Shown piece by piece: positions 59,009-64,000 of a stretch of 64,000 bases of DNA. The number at the start of each line of letters is the position of its first letter. The stretch's first letter is position 1. Source of the DNA: Phoenix dactylifera (Eukaryota > Streptophyta > Magnoliopsida > Arecales > Arecaceae); NCBI RefSeq assembly GCF_009389715.1, contig NC_052407.1, forward strand, positions 5,986,475 to 6,050,474, given 5' to 3'. The notes under the pieces were generated by a model, which ran no database searches, was not told the origin of the DNA, and saw only the letters and a list, made by a program, of their open reading frames with translations. Position numbers and translations under genes: made by a program.

Positions 59009-59629
59009 TTCTGAAAAACCTGAAGTACTTCACCGGCTCGGGGTGTTGACCCGCCCAACCCACGCGGTTCGACTCAGTATTCGACTCGTCCGGGTTAAGC
59101 CATCCTTGGCAAGGCAGCGCGTGTTGCTGCTGGCGAGAAGCACGAGATTCTTGGGGCGGAGAGCTTGGCGGGAAGGATTCGCGGAGGGGAGGAGGAGGAG
59201 TCCGAGGTAGAATCCTTGTCTCGTCTCTCACGTCCCAAGGAGGGATTATTAGAGTTCTTGTCTCTGGGATTGTATGCTCGCATGATGAGCCTCTGCAGGA
59301 ACTGCACTGCTCTCTTGGCTTATAAAACCAGAAAAAATAATCTGAGAAAGATTCAATGAAAAGGAGAAATATTAGAAAGAATGTTTTGGTTGTTTGAAGG
59401 TCGGAAGAGAGAGGAGTTTATAATTCTTTGGCTGAGGCTTCAAACAGCTATTTTAGAAGAATATATGCTTAATTAGAGACACTTTTTTATGGGACATGAA
59501 CCGGTGACTCTATCATGCATTTAAGCATATCATGGCCCATTCAGATGATGGGAGAGCCTTGAGTATCTTCGCGTCCATCCGATATATCTCCCATTACCTC
59601 GCATCTTCACGTCCAAAGGCCATCCATCA
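59009..59629. other. GC-richer patch then spacer
   Basis: 59040-59300 is markedly GC-richer than its surroundings and contains a minus-strand frame of 70 codons (59095-59307), Ser/Pro-rich, not recognised. It may be the 5' end of an unseen gene or an old insertion. Confidence 0.3.
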
Positions 59630-59973
59630 CTGCATAAAAGACTAACATTTTTGCATATAAACATACAAATAAGTGTTGCAAACTTATATTCCGAAGCTTT
59701 CCAAAGCATCGATGAAGTATCGGCAATACAAATGCCAAGAAAAAATTTACGACGTTTTACATATACACCACCTTATTAAAATATTGTGATGACGCTAGTT
59801 AGAAAAGCATCGTGAAAGATCAGTTTAAAATTTCCGACGTTTTTAAGCATCACTAATCTTTGATGCTTATTAAAAGCATCGATAGACTTCTGCACGCTCG
59901 GAGGTTGCCGATGTTTTCTGCTAATATTGGTAGCTTATCCAAAAAATGGCTTTTCCTATTTTTTTTTGTAGTG
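59630..59973 (-). mobile_element. CACTA (En/Spm)-like terminus with subterminal repeats
   Basis: The sequence ends TTTTTTTTTGTAGTG at 59973, the complement of the CACTA terminus CACTACAAAAA. Upstream 350 bp carry repeated short motifs, AAGCATCGATG, AAGCATCGTG, TAAGCATCAC and AAGCATCGATAG, with CCGACGTTTT/CGACGTTTT words in both orientations. Clustered subterminal motifs like these are where CACTA transposases bind. No transposase is visible, so this is a truncated or non-autonomous copy. The other end was not established. Confidence 0.55.
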
Positions 59974-61024
59974 CATATCCATGCAGCCACCTCCAAGCTG
60001 CTGCTGCTGCAGCAAAGCTGCTTGGATTTTTTTGGTATTCTTATGAGGTTTGCATAATAGGATTCAAATCATGCAGTTAATGACATGTCCCTTTTGCACC
60101 CAAAGGAACCATATGTTCTCTTTTGACTATTTACTTTCTTAATTAAAACCTTTTGGCTACGCCATAGTTCTCAAAAAAGCCTTTTGACTAAGCATACAGA
60201 GGATAACAAAAAGTATGGTCTTATTTCATTAATCTACTCAACCAAAATTTCAAATAGGAAGCAGATAGAAGACCTTGGCTCACAGGAGGTTGACATCTTA
60301 CACTTGCAATAGAAACGTCAAATCACATCGACATGTTTCTCCCTACAAGACCGGTTTCATTGCTAAAGACCAGAATTGTATTAACTATGATCAAAACTCT
60401 ACCGAGCAGCAATACCAAGAGCTTCTAAATAACATGCAGTTCCTTTCAGCCTCACTTCTAGCCGTTTGCAGCCTCCATTCTTCCACCATAACATCATGCC
60501 ATTGCTTGAGCAGTTGCTCTCTTCTTCGAATCAAGCTTTTGTTTGATCAGCATGTCGCCATGGAAGAACAATCTAACCAGCCAATTGAAGTGATTGCTCA
60601 TAGGCGTGGTCAAACGTTATGCAAAAAATACAAGCAAAAAACATTTTATTTGATCATTGCTCTTTCGTCTCACTTCCCTTCAAGCTAGTGGCGGAGGAGT
60701 TCTCGGAGTGCATTGCAACCCCCCACCCATCATTAAGATTAATTCTATTTCCTGTTTTAATGGCAAATTAATGCATCAGACCTGTGGATAAAATGATAGT
60801 GACTGTGACCATACAGTCACGCACAAGAAGCAAGAAAAGCAAGCTCTTAAATAAGAAACCACACACATGCATTCGGCACATAGCAGACTAACAAAGTAGC
60901 AGCATCATAAACTTTCCTATTGGAACGACACAAGTTCAGAGCAATCCAAGTGACCGAAAGTAGAACAATTCCACAATATCAAGTCATACAGTGAAAGCCA
61001 AAAAATGGGAGAAGTGTATGAGCA
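59974..61024. other. Spacer and NASP 3' UTR
   Basis: No gene seen on the + strand; an open frame of 137 codons (60275-60688) lacks any family signature. The last few hundred bases before 61024 are likely the 3' UTR of the NASP gene. Confidence 0.4.
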
Positions 61025-62534
61025 TTATTTTGAAGAAGTTTCAGAATCCTGGGCCATGGAATTGACAACCTCTGAAGTGCTGCTATCAGCTTTCTCTGTA
61101 GATGAGTCCAACAAAAGCTTCTTCGGTGATGGCTCTACAACGACTGAACTTACAGTAGCCCGCTTTACGCCTCTCCCTATAACGCCCAGGTGTGTTACAC
61201 CTCCATTCGTTGCAGCAGTAGAAATCGTCGGCGAATCGAAACCACCAGCACCACTGATAATGCCCATCCGTGATGAACTCGAAGATAAAGATCTGGCTAC
61301 ACTCTCTGGCAGGTTGTTCTCGCCGGATGTTGATTTGGAAGCAAACATTTTCATAACTTCAGACACAACAGATCTTGGATTTGATTTGATTTGCTGCAGG
61401 TCTTCAAGCTGCATCCCAAAAGGGAAAAACTTGATTACTTTCATTGCCAAAGATATACCCCATCTACAGTTAACCTGTTGTAAGAAAGTTACCAAGAAGA
61501 CAGGTACTCAAGAGCTCTGATTCATATATTAAATGTACCCAAAAAGGAAAACAGAGGTACAGAACATATACAAACAAATCACACAACATAACTGAATATG
61601 CCCTAGTCTCAGTAAGATAGTTCATATCAAGATTTGTGCTATTTACTTAATAACAAATATACTTCGTAAAATGCTAAATACTTTAACCTGAACAATTCAA
61701 GATACCTTCTTTTCAAGCTCAGTTGAGATGCCACCAAGAAAATCTATCTCTTCCTCCAAATTAGACAATCCAGAACTGGTTTCACTGGAACGATTACCAC
61801 TTTTATCAGTGTCCGACATAGGGTCTCCACTGGTTGCTGCAGAATCTATAGTCTTCACTGCATTTTCCTTGAGTCTTTGTAAGCGGGATTTGCACAAGGA
61901 AATAGCCTTTTCACAATAGGGAATAGCCTCTTCAATTTTTGACCCAAGCTCCAACACCAAACATATCCTAAAATTTCTATACTCCAGTTAAGTGAGCTAA
62001 AAAGAATTAAAAGTATTCAAACAGAAATTAAAAATTTTAACATCTCATTCCAGAAAATGATCTTGCTACTAGGATGGTCACAAGCATTAAGCCACATGAT
62101 CTACTTGATAAGGATACAATTCAACAATTCGTCGATTATCTGACTCAACCAGACATTCCATTATGGATAGAGCTTTCTGATAGTCACTAAGGGAAGTCTC
62201 AATATCCTCTGCAATTTTCAGAAAAATAGTTAAAGTTCAATATATCTCTGACAAATGCAACTATGCATGATCAAAAGCTAACCTCTTTCCAATGAGACCT
62301 CCCCCAGAGCAGCCAAGATATTTACTTTCTCCAATGAGTCTTCTGGGCGCTTCTCAACAATTGCTCTAGCAACATCTAGCATTTTCCATGCCAGATCTAA
62401 ATCAGAGTCTTCTTCATCTGCTTCTGCCAGATCCTCACCATCTCCTTCAGTTCCCTCATTAACATCTTCCTGATCCTTGTCGCTACCTTCTTTCAGGGGA
62501 ACAAGATATGAGAAACCGTGATAATAACTGTGCG
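61025..62534 (-). CDS. NASP: NASP-type histone chaperone, C-terminal exons (partial)
   Basis: Four minus-strand exons: 62283-62534, 62118-62208, 61706-61976 and 61025-61408 (stop TAA at 61025-61027), with GT-AG borders and matching phases. The protein has an acidic stretch (EGDGEDLAEADEEDSDLDLA), then TPR-type helices (DLAWKMLDVARAIVEKRPED; EDIETSLSDYQKALSIMECL; EEAIPYCEKAISLCKSRLQR), a coil and the plant NASP C-terminus (GVTHLGVIGRGVKRATVSSV). NASP/Sim3/Hif1 proteins bind H3-H4 and CENH3 and escort them in the nucleus. The N-terminal exons were not found and must lie beyond the right edge. The 5' border at 62534 is the likeliest acceptor (TTTTATAG) but is less certain. Confidence 0.9.
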
Positions 62535-62560
62535 CTATAAAACTACAGAGATTATAACTG

Positions 62561-62826
62561 TATCGTCAAGCCACCAACATGCTGTGAAAGGGAAAATACA
62601 TACTACCCACTCTTAACTTCAATTTATATAGATAGATTATATATGAATAGAAGGGGAGATAACAAAGTTTTCAAAAAAGAACTTATGTGTGGTGTATCGT
62701 CAAGCCACCAACATGCTGTGAAAGGGAAAATACATACTACCCACTCTTAACTTCAATTTATATAGATAGATTATATATGAATAGAAGGGGAGATAACAAA
62801 GTTTTCAAAAAAGAACTTATGTGTGG
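62561..62826. repeat. Perfect tandem duplication, 134 bp period
   Basis: TATCGTCAAGCCACCAACAT begins copies at 62561 and 62695. The 132 bp that follow appear identical, through to TTATGTGTGG. It lies in the presumed NASP intron just upstream of exon 62283-62534. Identity means a very recent duplication or an assembly artefact. Confidence 0.9.
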
Positions 62827-64000
62827 CTTGTCAGGACATACAAATAATTGCAACATGAATAATAGTGAATTTTTCCCAGGTAGCAAAAGCACCTTATAGA
62901 AATAGTGATTGGAATTCTATAGCTCCATGAGAAGCATCAGATCATGTGATCCTTTGGCTTGACCTTATTTAATGATTCAACCAATTAAAATTAGAAATAT
63001 AAATCTCAAAAAAAAAAAAAGAATATCAGTTGAGATTTGAGACCAAAAGAAAAGTACATCGCTCTGACTAAATTTCAGTTCCCATTTCATTTCACACCCA
63101 TAGTGATGATAATGAAACCTAATTTTCAACCATACCATGCATACCAAAAAATCGAGATAGAAAGAGAAATGAGCTTCTCATTTATTCAAGATTTCCACCA
63201 GACAGCCCCTTGATGATCAAACAGCTAGCTGCCTTCCTAGACAATTTTCATTAATTGTGTGTGTTAAAGGATAATGCAGCAATATCATTGTTTTCCATCT
63301 TTTGAGGGGTCGATGTCCTTCACAAGATTGAAAGAGAAATATTTATAACTGGGAAAACACAGAAAATGTAGGTAGTTGGCTGAAAGGGTCAAATACTATT
63401 TACACACGGAACAAATTTAACAATGCCAACTATATTGACTAAGCTTTATCGATCATTTATCACCTTATCAATCATTTATCACCTTGATGTTCTACTTCTT
63501 ATTTTCCATGAGTCCAGACTAGGTCACTCATCCTATATGATGACGAGCTTATTTCCCTTGTCAGTGCTCTTTTAAAGCATACATCCAAATAATAATTTTG
63601 ATGATAAAGGTTAATCCAAGAACATACACCACGAAGCCTTGGATCATTCAAAAAATCAGATCAGCTGAAGGACTTAATAATGGGACTAGCAGGCATGAAT
63701 AACTATCAAATTGGTCAAATAAGCAAAGAGTTGTGTCTGATGGAGGTTAAACCATGGAGTCACATACAAAACTAGATGATTAAGATAGTGATTAAAACGC
63801 ATAACTCAGTCATGGCTTCGACATGAACACGCATAACTAATTAATACAAGGTTCGCAATCTCAGGACTAGACCCCCTATTAGTACCATTCTAATAAAGTG
63901 TCGGTATGCCCTCATACCGACTCTTAGTTTGGTACAAATATGGTATTAGGCCTAGTATGGGACAATATGCACAGGTACAATGAACCTTAGATTAATGCAA
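62827..64000. other. Presumed NASP intron, no exon seen
   Basis: AT-rich DNA. I searched the minus strand for the NASP N-terminal TPR and acidic exon and saw none. Near 63890-63980 repeated GGTA/TACC words (GTGTCGGTATGCCCTCATAC) suggest a fragment of a dispersed repeat. Confidence 0.35.

Noticed and set aside
59095-59307. Ser/Pro-rich minus-strand frame of 70 codons
   Set aside because: GC-rich patch with no splice context or family match; too little to call a gene.
58276-59973. A complete CACTA element between CACTACAAGAA at 58276 and GTAGTG at 59973
   Set aside because: Flanking triplets differ (CCC against CAT) and the inner termini match poorly. Only the right end is supported.
60275-60688. 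+ strand frame of 137 codons
   Set aside because: Composition is not protein-like, with no promoter, homology or splice evidence; it lies in a spacer.

Overview
This is nuclear DNA from a flowering plant. The genes have GT-AG introns, encode plant-only families (COR413, NPH3, PPR-DYW) and lie among plant LTR retrotransposons and LINEs. The repeat load and element types would suit a large monocot genome such as a palm, but nothing here fixes the species.

Layout. 1-7 kb: the last exon of an unrecognised + strand gene, a LINE tail, and a minus-strand snoRNA locus with two box C/D candidates behind a telo-box/TATA promoter. 7-9 kb: a 5'-truncated LINE with target-site duplications. 10.5-16.9 kb (minus): an intact four-exon COR413 plasma-membrane gene with two ABRE-type motifs upstream. 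17.6-23 kb: an old LINE carrying a 1.55 kb PIF/Harbinger-type non-autonomous element.

23.7-45.2 kb is one 21.5 kb Ty3/gypsy Tat-lineage element with a 5 bp target-site duplication and LTRs of about 1.26 kb. A second element of 7.85 kb, with nearly identical 2.75 kb LTRs, no gag or pol, and a tRNA-Asp-type primer site, sits exactly in the gag-pro/pol reading frame. Downstream of pol are two tandem-repeat arrays. After them comes a spliced antisense gene with its own TATA box, encoding a protein of about 723 residues with a coiled coil. The whole element appears to have landed in the last exon of a host gene, because the frame reads through the reconstructed empty site.

45-64 kb holds decaying and living genes: a plastid-type octanoyltransferase (LIP2) relic broken by a LINE, a PPR-DYW relic keeping only its two ends, an NPH3/BTB gene complete except for one extra base, many LINE tails, a CACTA-like terminus, and the 3' half of a NASP histone-chaperone gene running off the right edge.

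The genes do not form an operon or pathway. The window is mainly a record of nested insertion. At least eight LINE fragments, many sharing one 3' end, and two young LTR elements have repeatedly hit genes and each other.
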